A DNA stretch of 64,000 bases from the NCBI RefSeq assembly GCF_017305435.1, contig NZ_JAFKIP010000009.1:1-64000 (forward strand), written 5' to 3'. Below are positions 8,944 through 16,959 of the stretch, piece after piece. Position numbers and translations under genes: made by a program. The stretch comes from Microbacterium sp. GTDB lineage: Bacteria; Actinomycetota; Actinomycetes; Actinomycetales; Microbacteriaceae. The notes beneath the pieces are model-generated. The model was not told the DNA's origin. It ran no database searches and saw only the letters and a program-made list of their open reading frames with translations. Every line of letters begins with the position of its first letter. Within the stretch, counting starts at the first letter, position 1.

Positions 8944-10209
8944 CTAGATCCGGTTCGCCGTCCTCTGGACCCGCAGCCGGATCAGCCGGTAGCCGACGCC
9001 GACAGCGAGGACGATCAGCCCGACGACGATCGAGGTGAGCGGCAGGGTGGCGACGAGAACCAGGCAACCGACAGTGCCGAGGATCTGGAGGGCCCTGGGG
9101 TAGCGGCGTTGCTCCTTGGCCTGGGTGAAGGCGGAGATGTTGGCTATGAAGTAGTACAGCAGCACCCCGAACGAGGAGAACCCGATCGCGCCTCGTAGGT
9201 CGACGGTCAAGACCAGGATGCTGACGACGACCGCCAGGGCGATCTCGGCGTGGTGCGGGACCTTGTACTTCGGATGCACCCCGGCCAGCCAGGCGGGCAG
9301 GTCGCGGTTGCGGGCCATCGCCAGGCTGGTCCGTCCGACACCGGCGACCAGGGCGAGCAGGGCGCCGAGTGCTGCGGCGGCGGCCCCGACCCGAACGATC
9401 GGGGCCGCCCATCCTGCGTTCGCGGCGGTGACCACCTCGACCAGGGGCGCGGTCGAGGTGGCGAGCTTTTCCGGCCCGACGACCAGCAGCACCGTGGCGG
9501 CGATGAGGGCGTAGACGACCAGGACGATGAACAGGGCGGTGATGATCGCCCGCGGGATGGTGCGCTGCGGGTCCTTGACCTCCTCACCCATCGTCGCGAT
9601 CCGGGCATAGCCGGCGAACGCGAAGAACAACAGGCCCGCTGACTGGAGGATCCCGTAGGGTCCATCGGCGAACAGGGCCTTGCCGAGGTCGTTTCCAGCC
9701 GGGTCGCCTGCCGAGATCCCGACGACCACCACCAAGGCGAGCACGAGCAGCGCCACCGCGACGATGATCCGGGTCAGCCCCGCGGTGCGGGTGACTCCGA
9801 AGTAGTTCACCGCGGCAAGTACCAGCACTGCAGCGACCGCGATCGGTTTCTCCCACCCGGCCGGGGCGGCATACGCGGCGAACGTGAGCGCCATCGCCGC
9901 ACAGCTCGCGGTCTTGCCGATCACGAAGCTCCACCCGGCCAGAAACCCCGGCCACTCGCCGAGCCGCTCCCGGCCATAGACGTAGGTGCCGCCCGAGGTC
10001 GGATACTGAGCGGCCAGCTGCGCGGACGCCGTCGCATTGCAGTAGGCCACGATCGCGGCGACCGCCAGACCGAGCAACAGTCCGGCGCCCGCGGCAGCAG
10101 CGGCCGGCGCGAACGAGGCGAAGATGCCCGCGCCGATCATCGAGCCCAGACCGATCACCACCGCGTCGGTGGTTCCGAGCTTGCGGGCCAAGGCCGGGCT
10201 AGGGGTCAT
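8944..10209 (-). CDS. APC-superfamily amino acid permease
   Basis: A 421-residue transporter with about twelve membrane helices. The first helix carries GLGSMIGAGIF, the unwound substrate-binding helix signature of amino acid/polyamine/organocation permeases; ARNRDLP occurs in the loop expected after helix 8. The start at 10209 (MTPSPALAR) is chosen because it places a normal-length N terminus and overlaps the end of the PadR gene. An upstream in-frame ATG at 10275 would add 22 unlikely residues. Co-transcription with the PadR-type repressor suggests self-contained regulation of uptake or export. The transported compound cannot be inferred. Confidence 0.88.
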   Translation of the reverse strand: MTPSPALARKLGTTDAVVIGLGSMIGAGIFASFAPAAAAAGAGLLLGLAVAAIVAYCNATASAQLAAQYPTSGGTYVYGRERLGEWPGFLAGWSFVIGKTASCAAMALTFAAYAAPAGWEKPIAVAAVLVLAAVNYFGVTRTAGLTRIIVAVALLVLALVVVVGISAGDPAGNDLGKALFADGPYGILQSAGLLFFAFAGYARIATMGEEVKDPQRTIPRAIITALFIVLVVYALIAATVLLVVGPEKLATSTAPLVEVVTAANAGWAAPIVRVGAAAAALGALLALVAGVGRTSLAMARNRDLPAWLAGVHPKYKVPHHAEIALAVVVSILVLTVDLRGAIGFSSFGVLLYYFIANISAFTQAKEQRRYPRALQILGTVGCLVLVATLPLTSIVVGLIVLAVGVGYRLIRLRVQRTANRI

Positions 10210-10531
10210 GGTCGTTCTCCGTTCGGGTGCCGGGCTCGGGTGGGAGGACTTCGGCAGCGAGCTCGCGCACCGCACGACGACCCTCGGCGAGAGCCTCGAC
10301 GCCGGCCGGAGTCGCCCGATAGACGCGCAAGACCCGGCCGTCGACCGTCTCCTTCGTGGAGACCAGCAGGCCGTCCGCTTCCATCCGATGCAGCGTCGGA
10401 TACAAGGTCCCGGCGGAGATGTCGTAGCCGTGGTTGGACAGCTCCGCGCTCATCCACGCACCATGAATCGGCTCCTCGGCCGCGTGGTGCAGGATGTGCA
10501 GGAACACCGCCCCCCGAAACAGCTCCCTCAT
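10199..10531 (-). CDS. PadR-family transcriptional regulator
   Basis: A 110-residue winged-helix regulator. The signature is ILHHAAEEPIHGAWMSAEL followed by GTLYPTLHRMEADGLL and then a short helical dimerisation tail rich in Ala/Glu; this matches small PadR proteins. An AGGAGG-like ribosome site precedes the ATG at 10531. Its 3' end overlaps the permease start by 11 bp, so both form one operon. A 12-bp dyad just upstream overlaps the likely promoter, the usual arrangement for PadR self-repression. Confidence 0.88.
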   Translation of the reverse strand: MRELFRGAVFLHILHHAAEEPIHGAWMSAELSNHGYDISAGTLYPTLHRMEADGLLVSTKETVDGRVLRVYRATPAGVEALAEGRRAVRELAAEVLPPEPGTRTENDHDP

Positions 10532-10546
10532 CAGTCCTCCGCCTCG

Positions 10547-10575
10547 AATCGTATCCCGATATCGGGTTCCGATAA
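10547..10575 (-). promoter_or_regulatory. Probable PadR operator/promoter
   Basis: CCCGAT (10555-10560) and ATCGGG (10561-10566) form a perfect 12-bp palindrome 24 bp upstream of the padR-like start, and a further CGATAA half-like copy lies just beyond. Read on the minus strand, TACGAT immediately after the palindrome is a plausible -10 box. The overlap of dyad and promoter suggests autorepression relieved by a ligand. Confidence 0.5.
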
Positions 10576-10755
10576 CGGTGACGGAGATGACGTGCAGGTG
10601 AACAGATCGGACAACGCTCCGGCGCGCAGCCCCGCGCGGAGGTCAGCGCGTCTGCGGATTCTTGGACCGTGCGTTCCTCTGAGATTTCTTAGCCGGTTCT
10701 TGGCCCGCTCCTGTCAGGGTTGGCGCGCACGCTCGCCGCCGGACTCGAGGACACT

Positions 10756-11607
10756 GTGGACTTTCTCAACGCAATTCTGCTGGGCTTCGTCCAGGGACTC
10801 ACGGAGTTCCTGCCCATCTCCAGCAGCGCCCACATCCGTATCGTCGGTGAACTCATCGGCACCGGCGCCGACCCGGGCGCCGCATTCACGGCGATCACCC
10901 AACTGGGCACCGAAACCGCCGTGATCCTGTACTTCTGGCGGGACATCGTCCGGATCGTGTCCGCATGGTTCAATTCCCTCGTCGGTCGGCTACCTCGCAG
11001 CAATGTGGACGCCCGGCTCGGGTGGTACATCATTCTCGGCAGCCTGCCGATCGTGGTGCTCGGCATCCTGTTCCAGACCCAGATCGAGACCACCCTGCGT
11101 TCGCTGTGGATCGTGGCCGGCACCATGATCGTCTTCGGAATCCTGCTCGGCATTGCCGACCGAGTCGGTGCGAAACAGCGCCGACTCGGCCAGCTGACCA
11201 CACCCCATGCCGTCGTGTATGGGCTCGCCCAAGCGCTTGCGCTGGTACCCGGGGTATCCCGCTCCGGAGGCACAATCACCGCCGGACTGTTCCTGGGGTA
11301 CGAGCGCGCCGCAGCCGCCCGATACGCGTTCCTGCTCGCGATTCCTGCGGTCTTCGGCAGCGGACTCTACGAGCTCTACAAGACGCTCACCCGCACATGC
11401 ACCACGACAACGTCCTGTACTCCCGAGGTCTTCACCGGCCTCGAAACCGCCGTCGCGACCGTAGTCGCCTTCGGGGTTGGCCTCGCTGTGATCTCGTTCT
11501 TCATGCGCTACATCGCCCACCGCAGCTTCCTGCCGTTCGTGATCTATCGCCTGGCCGTCGGTGTTGTCCTGATCGTCCTGCTGTCGACCGGTGTGCTCGC
11601 GGCCTAG
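10756..11607 (+). CDS. uppP: Undecaprenyl-diphosphatase (UppP/BacA)
   Basis: A 283-residue membrane enzyme that dephosphorylates undecaprenyl pyrophosphate to recycle the lipid carrier of cell-wall synthesis. The two family motifs are present: [13 protein letters not shown] at about residues 10-22, and [14 protein letters not shown] around 165. About eight hydrophobic helices complete it. I choose the GTG at 10756, giving the usual [14 protein letters not shown] start, rather than the TTG at 10720. Located in the accessory region, it may be a second copy; extra UppP copies are known to raise bacitracin tolerance, though that role here is inference. Confidence 0.9.
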   Translation: MDFLNAILLGFVQGLTEFLPISSSAHIRIVGELIGTGADPGAAFTAITQLGTETAVILYFWRDIVRIVSAWFNSLVGRLPRSNVDARLGWYIILGSLPIVVLGILFQTQIETTLRSLWIVAGTMIVFGILLGIADRVGAKQRRLGQLTTPHAVVYGLAQALALVPGVSRSGGTITAGLFLGYERAAAARYAFLLAIPAVFGSGLYELYKTLTRTCTTTTSCTPEVFTGLETAVATVVAFGVGLAVISFFMRYIAHRSFLPFVIYRLAVGVVLIVLLSTGVLAA

Positions 11608-11684
11608 TTTGCCGCCATTTGGGTTGTGCCGCACTCCGATTCCCACCCCCTTGAACCTGTGAAAGCGAAATTGAGGAGTGTCTC

Positions 11685-12170
11685 TTGTCCTGGCTGTTCG
11701 ATGGTCTTCCGCTACATCCTCTCTTCGTCCACGCTGCGGTCATTGCGGTACCGGTTGTAGCACTTCTCGCTATCGCTGCCGCATGGGTCCCCAAGGTGCG
11801 CGACTGGCTCGGCATCGTCTTCCCCATCCTCGCCACCCCCGCCTTCATTGCGGCGTTCCTCACCAAGCAGTCAGGTGAGGCTCTAGCTACCCAGGTCAGT
11901 CAGACAGCGGCAGTGACCGCGCACACGGAGATCGCGGACATCGCGACCGTTGGCGCCTTCTTGCTGTTCGCTGGAGCCTGGGCGCAATGGGTATGGCTCC
12001 GCTTCTTCGTTCTTCCCCGCCCGGGTCGACCCGAAGCGAGAGTGACCCATCCGCGCCTCGTGCGCGCGGTGTCAATGGGCGTTTCGGTCCTGCTCACGTT
12101 GGTCGGGGTGTTCGCGATCGTCGCCATCGTGATCGTCGGCGACACAGGGGCCCGCGCCGTATGGGAGTGA
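11685..12170 (+). CDS. DUF2231-like membrane protein
   Basis: A 161-residue protein with four likely membrane helices. It opens with LFDGLPLHPLFVHAAVIAVPV, the His-rich first helix I associate with DUF2231 proteins, of unknown biochemical role. The start is a TTG at 11685, preceded by TTGAGGAG as ribosome site. It follows uppP by 77 bp in the same direction and may share its transcript. The family call rests on that first helix; membrane location is clear. Confidence 0.65.
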   Translation: MSWLFDGLPLHPLFVHAAVIAVPVVALLAIAAAWVPKVRDWLGIVFPILATPAFIAAFLTKQSGEALATQVSQTAAVTAHTEIADIATVGAFLLFAGAWAQWVWLRFFVLPRPGRPEARVTHPRLVRAVSMGVSVLLTLVGVFAIVAIVIVGDTGARAVWE

Positions 12171-12189
12171 TCACGCCCTCCAGTGTCCG

Positions 12190-12529
12190 GCTGTGGCTAC
12201 ATGTCGACGCCATCAAGTCCTGGAGGCGACGGTCATGGGTCTTCTCGATCTTGGAGCCTCGCCGGGAATCGGATTGCGTCGGGCCTTGGCTGCCCCTCGC
12301 GTCCGCATCCGCCAGCAGTTTCCTCACCGAAGCTGTACTGCTCTCCCCTCTTGGAGGCATGGCCGGCGCGCTTCTTGGCGTGGCCGTGACCGTGGTGTTC
12401 ACGCTCGGCAACGGCAGGGTTCTCTCGACGCCGTCGCTTGTCGTTGCTGCAGTCATCATCGGCGGGGTCTCCGGCCTCTGCCGTTCGATCCGCGTCGCAT
12501 GCACCCCCGCCGCGGCACTGAATGCGTGA
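12190..12529 (+). pseudogene. Frameshifted C-terminal fragment of an FtsX/MacB-type ABC permease
   Basis: Two overlapping frames together spell the end of a MacB/FtsX permease. One frame reads GIGLRRALAAPRVRIRQQF, matching the conserved E-I-G-L-R-R-A-L-G-A segment of that family; at that point the frame shifts and the other continues FLTEAVLLSPLGGMAGALLG, a canonical next helix, through to VAAVIIGGVSGLCRSI. The shift lies near 12318. The N-terminal part and the partner ATPase gene are absent, so this is a remnant. It ends inside the start region of the AraC-type gene. Confidence 0.65.
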
Positions 12530-13640
12530 TCGTGGGAGTCAGCAGCGACCCGCGCGCAAGACGTCCTCGGGCGCGCTGCGCTGGGACGGGGGACACTCGA
12601 CGACAAGCCGATCGTTGGAGTTGATCGCCGAGCGGTCATGCGGTCTACCCCTGTTCGCCGTCGAGAGTGCAAGGACGGCGCCGGTCCGTCGAGCGGTGTT
12701 TGCGCACGCGAAGATCGTGCACGTCCTGGAAGGGCGCGCTCGCGTGCATACGGCAACGGGATCGCACGAGGTGGTAGCCGGAACCGTGCTGGCGCTCGGC
12801 GCAGGCCAATGGTGCTCGATGCGCCCAATGCCATCGGTCCGCGTGTGGACGCTCTACGTGGACGAAGCATTCTTGCGGGCGCAGATGAGCTGGGTTCTGC
12901 TCGACGCGAGACGAGTGGTTCGAGGCGCCCACCCGGACGAGTGGGACGGGAGCGCTCTCGTCCTGACGCCCGGGATCGAAGCCTTGCAGTGCTGCGAACC
13001 GTTGTGGCGGCAGATCAGCCTCATGGATCAGACAACGACACCTGAGCTGACCGCGACGCGCATGATCAGGCTGTTCTCTCGTGCGATTGAGTACACACTG
13101 CCCGCCCTTCTCGTTGAGCCGAACGGCGAGACGACGTCGGCGTATCCGCGAGGCTCCTTCCCCGTCAAGGGCACGCTTACTCAGCCGCCGCTCGCGCCGC
13201 AAGTACGTCGATCCACCGACCTTCTGCGCGTCAAAATGGCGGAGCCGTGGACAGTGCATCGGCTCGCGGCCGAGGTCGCAATGTCGAGAACGCACTTAAC
13301 GCGCCTGTTCAGCATGCAGGTCGGCGTGGCTCCTATGCGGTTCCTCACTGAGGTACGTCTTACTGAGTTCACTCGGTTGATCGAGGAGACCAGGATGTCG
13401 GTTGCCTCGGCGGCGCAGTCCGTCGGGTGGGCTGACTCTCGCGTCGCTGCAGGGTGGTTCCGACGTCGCTTCGGGATCGGGCCTTCCGAGTACCGGCGGC
13501 ACCCCCATCCAACTTGCATCGGTGATATGCCTTGCGACTGGTGTCACGGTGACTGCCCGAAACCGGGGCAACCGGTGCGGCCAATGCGTCCTACGACACG
13601 GGTCTTGCAGCGCGACGCCCAGATACGCCCCAACCCCTAG
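12522..13640 (+). CDS. AraC-family transcriptional regulator
   Basis: A protein of up to 372 residues. The N-terminal part (about 40-200) resembles the cupin-like AraC ligand domain, with VHVLEGRARVHTATG and a GTVLALGAGQW turn. The C-terminal DNA-binding domain has both helix-turn-helix units: TVHRLAAEVAMSRTHLTRLF and SVASAAQSVGWADSRVAAGWFRRRFG. A cysteine/histidine-rich tail (CIGDMPCDWCHGDC) follows the usual C terminus and is unusual; it could bind metal. The true start may be the TTG at 12615 rather than the ATG at 12522, which lies within the decayed permease. Target genes are unknown. Confidence 0.75.
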   Translation: MRDRGSQQRPARKTSSGALRWDGGHSTTSRSLELIAERSCGLPLFAVESARTAPVRRAVFAHAKIVHVLEGRARVHTATGSHEVVAGTVLALGAGQWCSMRPMPSVRVWTLYVDEAFLRAQMSWVLLDARRVVRGAHPDEWDGSALVLTPGIEALQCCEPLWRQISLMDQTTTPELTATRMIRLFSRAIEYTLPALLVEPNGETTSAYPRGSFPVKGTLTQPPLAPQVRRSTDLLRVKMAEPWTVHRLAAEVAMSRTHLTRLFSMQVGVAPMRFLTEVRLTEFTRLIEETRMSVASAAQSVGWADSRVAAGWFRRRFGIGPSEYRRHPHPTCIGDMPCDWCHGDCPKPGQPVRPMRPTTRVLQRDAQIRPNP

Positions 13641-13735
13641 ACCGATCCCGGCCAAGTCCCGTAGGCCAGTTCAGACACGTTGGGTTCATCGGAGAACCTG
13701 ACGGTCGCAGCCTCATTTCGCCGTCCGTCCCGCCT

Positions 13736-13811
13736 CCTGATCCTCCCGGCGTACCTAATGGTCGCAAGGAGCACCGACACATGCTGTCGGTTTCGCCGGG
13801 AGGAGGTCAGG
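13736..13811 (+). promoter_or_regulatory. Structured leader of the ArdC-like gene sequestering the ribosome site
   Basis: CCTGA-TCCTCCCGGCG (13736-13751) is complementary to CGCCGGGAGGA-gg-TCAGG (13794-13811), an outer stem of 16 pairs with a 2-nt bulge that buries the GGAGGAGG ribosome site just before the ATG at 13813. Inside it, ACCGACA (13773-13779) and TGTCGGT (13785-13791) form a second perfect 7-bp hairpin. A GCGTACCT box (13750-13757) resembles the CGCACCT boxes of other leaders in this element. Further upstream, ACCTGACGGTCGCA (13696-13709) is nearly repeated as ACCTAATGGTCGCA (13753-13766). Confidence 0.65.
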
Positions 13812-13812
13812 G

Positions 13813-14886
13813 ATGGTGACAGGCGAAGAGGTACGAGCGGCGCGCGACGCGAAGCTTGACGAACTGCACGAACGGCTGGCAGGCGCAGTCGAGCGCTTGG
13901 TGTCCGGGGACAACTGGCGGCGCGCGCTTGAGTTCGGGGCACGATTCCGGTCGCGATCATTCGGGAACACGCTGCTGATCTTCGTACAGCATCTCGATGC
14001 TTTCGAGCAGGGCCGTGTGCCGGTGTCTGAGCCGTCGTATGTGGCCGGGTACAAGCAATGGCAGATGCTCGGACGGCAGGTGGAGAGGGGCCAGGCGGGC
14101 TATCAGATTCTCGCGCCGGTCACGGGCCGGTTCGCGTCCTCGACGCCGCAGGATGGCGAGTCGTGGCGCCGGCTCGGCCAGTACGAGAAGCCCAAGCCGG
14201 GCGAGGCGGTGCGTTCCCGCCTGGTTGGCGCGCGGCCGGCCTACGTGTGGGATGTCTCGCAGACAACGGGCGACCCGATTCCCGAGCGGCCGGCGCCGAG
14301 GCTGTTGGAAGGCGAGGCTCCTGCGGGGCTCTGGGATGGCCTGTCTGGACTGATCGAATCCGAGGGCTTCGCCGTGCTGCGGGTGGAGCACGAGGGCATG
14401 ATCCGCGGCGCGAATGGCCTGACCGATTTTCGGGCGCGGACGGTGGCGGTGCGGTCGAACATGGAGCCGGCGGCGCAGGTGAAGACCCTCGCGCACGAGC
14501 TCGCGCATGTGAAGTTGCACGGCCCCGAGAACGCGAACGCGGTGCGGCATCGCGGGATTGGCGAGGTCGAGGCGGAGTCGGTGGCCCTGATGATCGGCGC
14601 CGCTCACGGCATGGACACCAGCTCCTACTCCGTCTCCTACGTCTCCGGTTGGGCTGGCGCGGTGAAGGACAAGGGGCCGGCCGAGGTCGTGCAGGCCACC
14701 GGCGAGCGGGTGCGCAAGGCGGCCGGTGTGATCCTCGATGCTCTGCCGACCGTGCAGATCGGCGCCGGCGACCCGCCCGGTCTTGTACGCGACGCGCAAC
14801 GCCTCGACCGGGCCGAGCGGGGGCCATCCGCCGCGGATCTCGCACGGTCGGCGCGTCCGCCGGAGTCTGCGGTCAGGAGCCTGTGA
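13813..14886 (+). CDS. ArdC-like antirestriction/ssDNA-binding protein with metallopeptidase motif
   Basis: A 357-residue protein. The N-terminal part (about residues 15-140) resembles the ArdC ssDNA-binding domain, including FRSRSFGNTLLI and a later GYQILAPVT segment. The C-terminal part carries a zinc-peptidase motif H228-E-L-A-H232 followed by an EVEAESVA helix, as in ImmA/IrrE-type domains. ArdC proteins shield incoming single-stranded DNA from host restriction during conjugation, which fits first place in a transfer operon. Its stop overlaps the next ATG (TGATG), so it is coupled to the primase-polymerase. A structured leader precedes the start. Confidence 0.8.
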   Translation: MVTGEEVRAARDAKLDELHERLAGAVERLVSGDNWRRALEFGARFRSRSFGNTLLIFVQHLDAFEQGRVPVSEPSYVAGYKQWQMLGRQVERGQAGYQILAPVTGRFASSTPQDGESWRRLGQYEKPKPGEAVRSRLVGARPAYVWDVSQTTGDPIPERPAPRLLEGEAPAGLWDGLSGLIESEGFAVLRVEHEGMIRGANGLTDFRARTVAVRSNMEPAAQVKTLAHELAHVKLHGPENANAVRHRGIGEVEAESVALMIGAAHGMDTSSYSVSYVSGWAGAVKDKGPAEVVQATGERVRKAAGVILDALPTVQIGAGDPPGLVRDAQRLDRAERGPSAADLARSARPPESAVRSL

Positions 14887-15797
14887 TGGACACGGTGGAG
14901 TTATTCGCCTCCGTCTCGGACCTGTCGTTGCCGGAGGCGGCGGCCTGGTTCGCGGCGGTGGGGGTTCCGGTGTTCCCGTGTGTGCCGGACGGGAAGCGCC
15001 CGCTGGTGGAGCACGGCTTCCACGACGCGGCAACCGATGCCGGGCAGGTCGCCGCGTGGTGGCGGCGCTGGCCGACCGCGAACATCGGGGTGCCAACCGG
15101 TGCGGCCTCCGGAGTGGAGGTCGTCGACGTTGACCGGAAGGCGGCCGGTTCCGGCTTCGCGGCGTTCGGTCGCGCCCGGCAGGCCGGTCTCGTGGGCGCG
15201 TGGCTGGCGGTGGTGCGGACCCCTTCGGGCGGGATGCACGCCTACTTCCCGACCGATCCCGACCGCCCGCAGGCGTCCTGGCAGGCGGCTCGCGCGCACG
15301 TGGACTTCCGGGGTGCCGGCGGCTACATCATCGCGCCGCCATCCGTGGTGAATATGCCGGGCGGTCCTCGCCCTCGTGCCCGTTACGAGCTGATCGGCGG
15401 GGCACAGCCCGGTGCGGCTCCCTTGGATGCGATGGCGCTGCGGGACTTCCTCGACCCGCGTCCCCCGCTGGTCGTTCGGCGAAGCATCACGACCCGAGTC
15501 GAGGATGCCGAGCGGCTGGCGGCCTGGGTTTCGGCGCTTGGGGAAGGCGAGCGGAACCGTGGCCTGTTCTGGGCTGCGTGCAGGATGGCGGAGGCCGGCG
15601 CGTCACCTGCCGCCACGCTGGACACGCTGTCTCCGGCGGCCGAGCGCGCGGGCCTGCCTCCGCGCGAGGTCGCCGTGACCATCCGCTCGGCCTACCGCAC
15701 GATCCGCACGGCCCCAACGCGGACGGCTTCTCACGCGCCAGGGCACGACGAAGCGCCGCACCGAGCGGCACGGGTCGACAGTCAGGTGCTGTCGTGA
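14886..15797 (+). CDS. Bifunctional DNA primase/polymerase (Prim-Pol, AEP family)
   Basis: A 303-residue protein. Its N-terminal domain (about 15-200) matches archaeo-eukaryotic primase-polymerases of mobile elements: AAWFAAVGVPVFPCVPDGKRP at the start, GVPTGAASGVEVVDVDR with the catalytic acidic residues, TPSGGMHAYF with the catalytic-site histidine, and VDFRGAGGYIIAPPS. The C-terminal helical part may be a primase-associated domain. It probably primes second-strand synthesis of the transferred DNA. The start ATG at 14886 overlaps the upstream stop, and its own stop overlaps the next GTG, so all three genes are coupled. Confidence 0.85.
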   Translation: MDTVELFASVSDLSLPEAAAWFAAVGVPVFPCVPDGKRPLVEHGFHDAATDAGQVAAWWRRWPTANIGVPTGAASGVEVVDVDRKAAGSGFAAFGRARQAGLVGAWLAVVRTPSGGMHAYFPTDPDRPQASWQAARAHVDFRGAGGYIIAPPSVVNMPGGPRPRARYELIGGAQPGAAPLDAMALRDFLDPRPPLVVRRSITTRVEDAERLAAWVSALGEGERNRGLFWAACRMAEAGASPAATLDTLSPAAERAGLPPREVAVTIRSAYRTIRTAPTRTASHAPGHDEAPHRAARVDSQVLS

Positions 15798-16483
15798 TCC
15801 CCGCGCGTCTGCCGAACGGTCGGCTCGCGGTGAGCACGGCGATCATCGGGACCGTGCTGATCGCTGCGGCCGCATTCTGGCTGTCTTTCACCGCCCTGAC
15901 CGATCTGGCCCGCCGTTCCGGGGTGGACGAGGGGCAGGCGTGGGCGTGGCCCCTGATTGTGGATGGGCTGATCGTCGTGGCGACCGTCGCGGTCGTCGCT
16001 CTCGATGGGCAGCGGGCGGCCTGGTACCCGTGGCTGTTGCTCATGGCGGGAACGGCCGTCTCGGTGACGGCGAACGCGCTGCACGCGACGGTCGCCGCCG
16101 ACGCCGATGTGCCCGCCTTGCTGGCCGCGTGTGTTGCGGCGGTGCCGCCGCTGGTGCTGCTGGCCTCCACCCATCTGACGGTCGTTCTCGTCCGCTCTCA
16201 CCGCATCGTCCCGGAGCCGACCGTCGAGGCGGAGGCCACGGAGGTCCAGGCATCCGCACAGGCCGTCGTTTCCGCGGGTACCGTGCCGGGGCCGGTGGGC
16301 CGGCGAGAGCTCGCGGCCCGCCTGCGTGAGGAGCGCTGGTCGAACAAGTCGATTGCCAGGCATCTGCATGTGGCCCCGTCCACGGTGGGCCGGTGGTTCG
16401 CCAAGACCGAGGCGTTGGGCGCACCTGCCGTGCAGGACACCGCACCCGACCCGCGGGAGACACCGAAGGAGCTGACCGCATGA
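15794..16483 (+). CDS. DUF2637 membrane protein with C-terminal helix-turn-helix
   Basis: A 229-residue protein starting at GTG 15794 inside the preceding stop. Four membrane helices fill residues about 12-135; the GQAWAWPLIVDGLIVVAT segment is typical of DUF2637 proteins found on actinobacterial plasmids and integrative elements. After a linker rich in Glu/Val/Ala, residues about 175-205 (RLREERWSNKSIARHLHVAPSTVGRWF) form a helix-turn-helix. A membrane-bound DNA-binding protein could tether element DNA to the transfer site; that is inference. The stop overlaps the next ATG. Confidence 0.8.
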   Translation: MIPARLPNGRLAVSTAIIGTVLIAAAAFWLSFTALTDLARRSGVDEGQAWAWPLIVDGLIVVATVAVVALDGQRAAWYPWLLLMAGTAVSVTANALHATVAADADVPALLAACVAAVPPLVLLASTHLTVVLVRSHRIVPEPTVEAEATEVQASAQAVVSAGTVPGPVGRRELAARLREERWSNKSIARHLHVAPSTVGRWFAKTEALGAPAVQDTAPDPRETPKELTA

Positions 16484-16641
16484 ACGACATCGACCCGAGC
16501 CCGGAGACACGACCGGACCGCCCGACCAAGACGGTGCCCGAGGCGGAGGAGGTCTCGGCGCTGGCACGCCACGGCGACCCGTCGCAGACCACGACGACCA
16601 CCTCGAAGAGGGTGGAGAAGGCCAAGCGCGGCATCGTGTGA
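16480..16641 (+). CDS. Small hydrophilic element protein (53 aa)
   Basis: An ATG at 16480 overlapping the preceding stop opens a 53-residue acidic-to-basic protein rich in Asp, Glu, Thr and Pro, with no hydrophobic segment and no recognisable family. Translation coupling and the unbroken frame support it as a real gene. It probably has little fixed structure. Function unknown. Confidence 0.55.
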   Translation: MNDIDPSPETRPDRPTKTVPEAEEVSALARHGDPSQTTTTTSKRVEKAKRGIV

Positions 16642-16878
16642 GTGCGCCCGTCCGAGCTGATGAGCCAGACCACGGCGCGGGTCGCCGGGCGGGGCATCGA
16701 CTTTCAGGCCGAGCTCGCTCGCCGCGCCCGCCGCCTTCCCGGTGAGGTGACCCGCAGGACACGGCGTGGCATCCGCTCGAGTAGTGAGCGGGCTCGCCGG
16801 CTGCCACCGGTCACGGCGTTCGGCCGCCGCGAACAGTCGTCCACCGGGGCGACTCGCTCGGGGATCGGGCTGCGGTGA
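16642..16878 (+). CDS. Small arginine-rich element protein (78 aa)
   Basis: A GTG at 16642 directly follows the previous stop and opens a 78-residue protein with about 20 arginines and repeated ARR/TRR runs, suggesting nucleic-acid binding. No family is recognised. High GC makes arginine-rich spurious frames common, so support comes only from gene order and adjacency. Confidence 0.4.
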   Translation: MRPSELMSQTTARVAGRGIDFQAELARRARRLPGEVTRRTRRGIRSSSERARRLPPVTAFGRREQSSTGATRSGIGLR

Positions 16879-16885
16879 GCTGAGA

Positions 16886-16957
16886 TGCGCACCCCCGGCA
16901 GCACACCGACGTGGGCTGCTGGGGCGTGCGTGCGCACCTTCCCTCCAGGAGGTGCCG
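16886..16957 (+). promoter_or_regulatory. Leader with CGCACCT box and sequestered ribosome site (gene at 16960)
   Basis: TGCGCACCT begins at 16931. GCACCT (16934-16939) pairs with AGGTGC (16950-16955), extended by CC (16941-16942) to GG (16948-16949) across a one-base bulge, so the AGGAGGTG ribosome site is inside a hairpin. Upstream, TGCGCAC at 16886 begins a region that can fold back on the second TGCGCA through CCCC/GGGG and GCAGC/GCTGC pairs, so alternative folds are possible. Confidence 0.55.
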
Positions 16958-16959
16958 CA

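Noticed and set aside
1-13640. Left attachment copy of the tRNA-Lys 3' end
   Set aside because: I looked by eye for GGCTCGAACCCAC-like sequence and saw none; the left boundary cannot be placed in this window.
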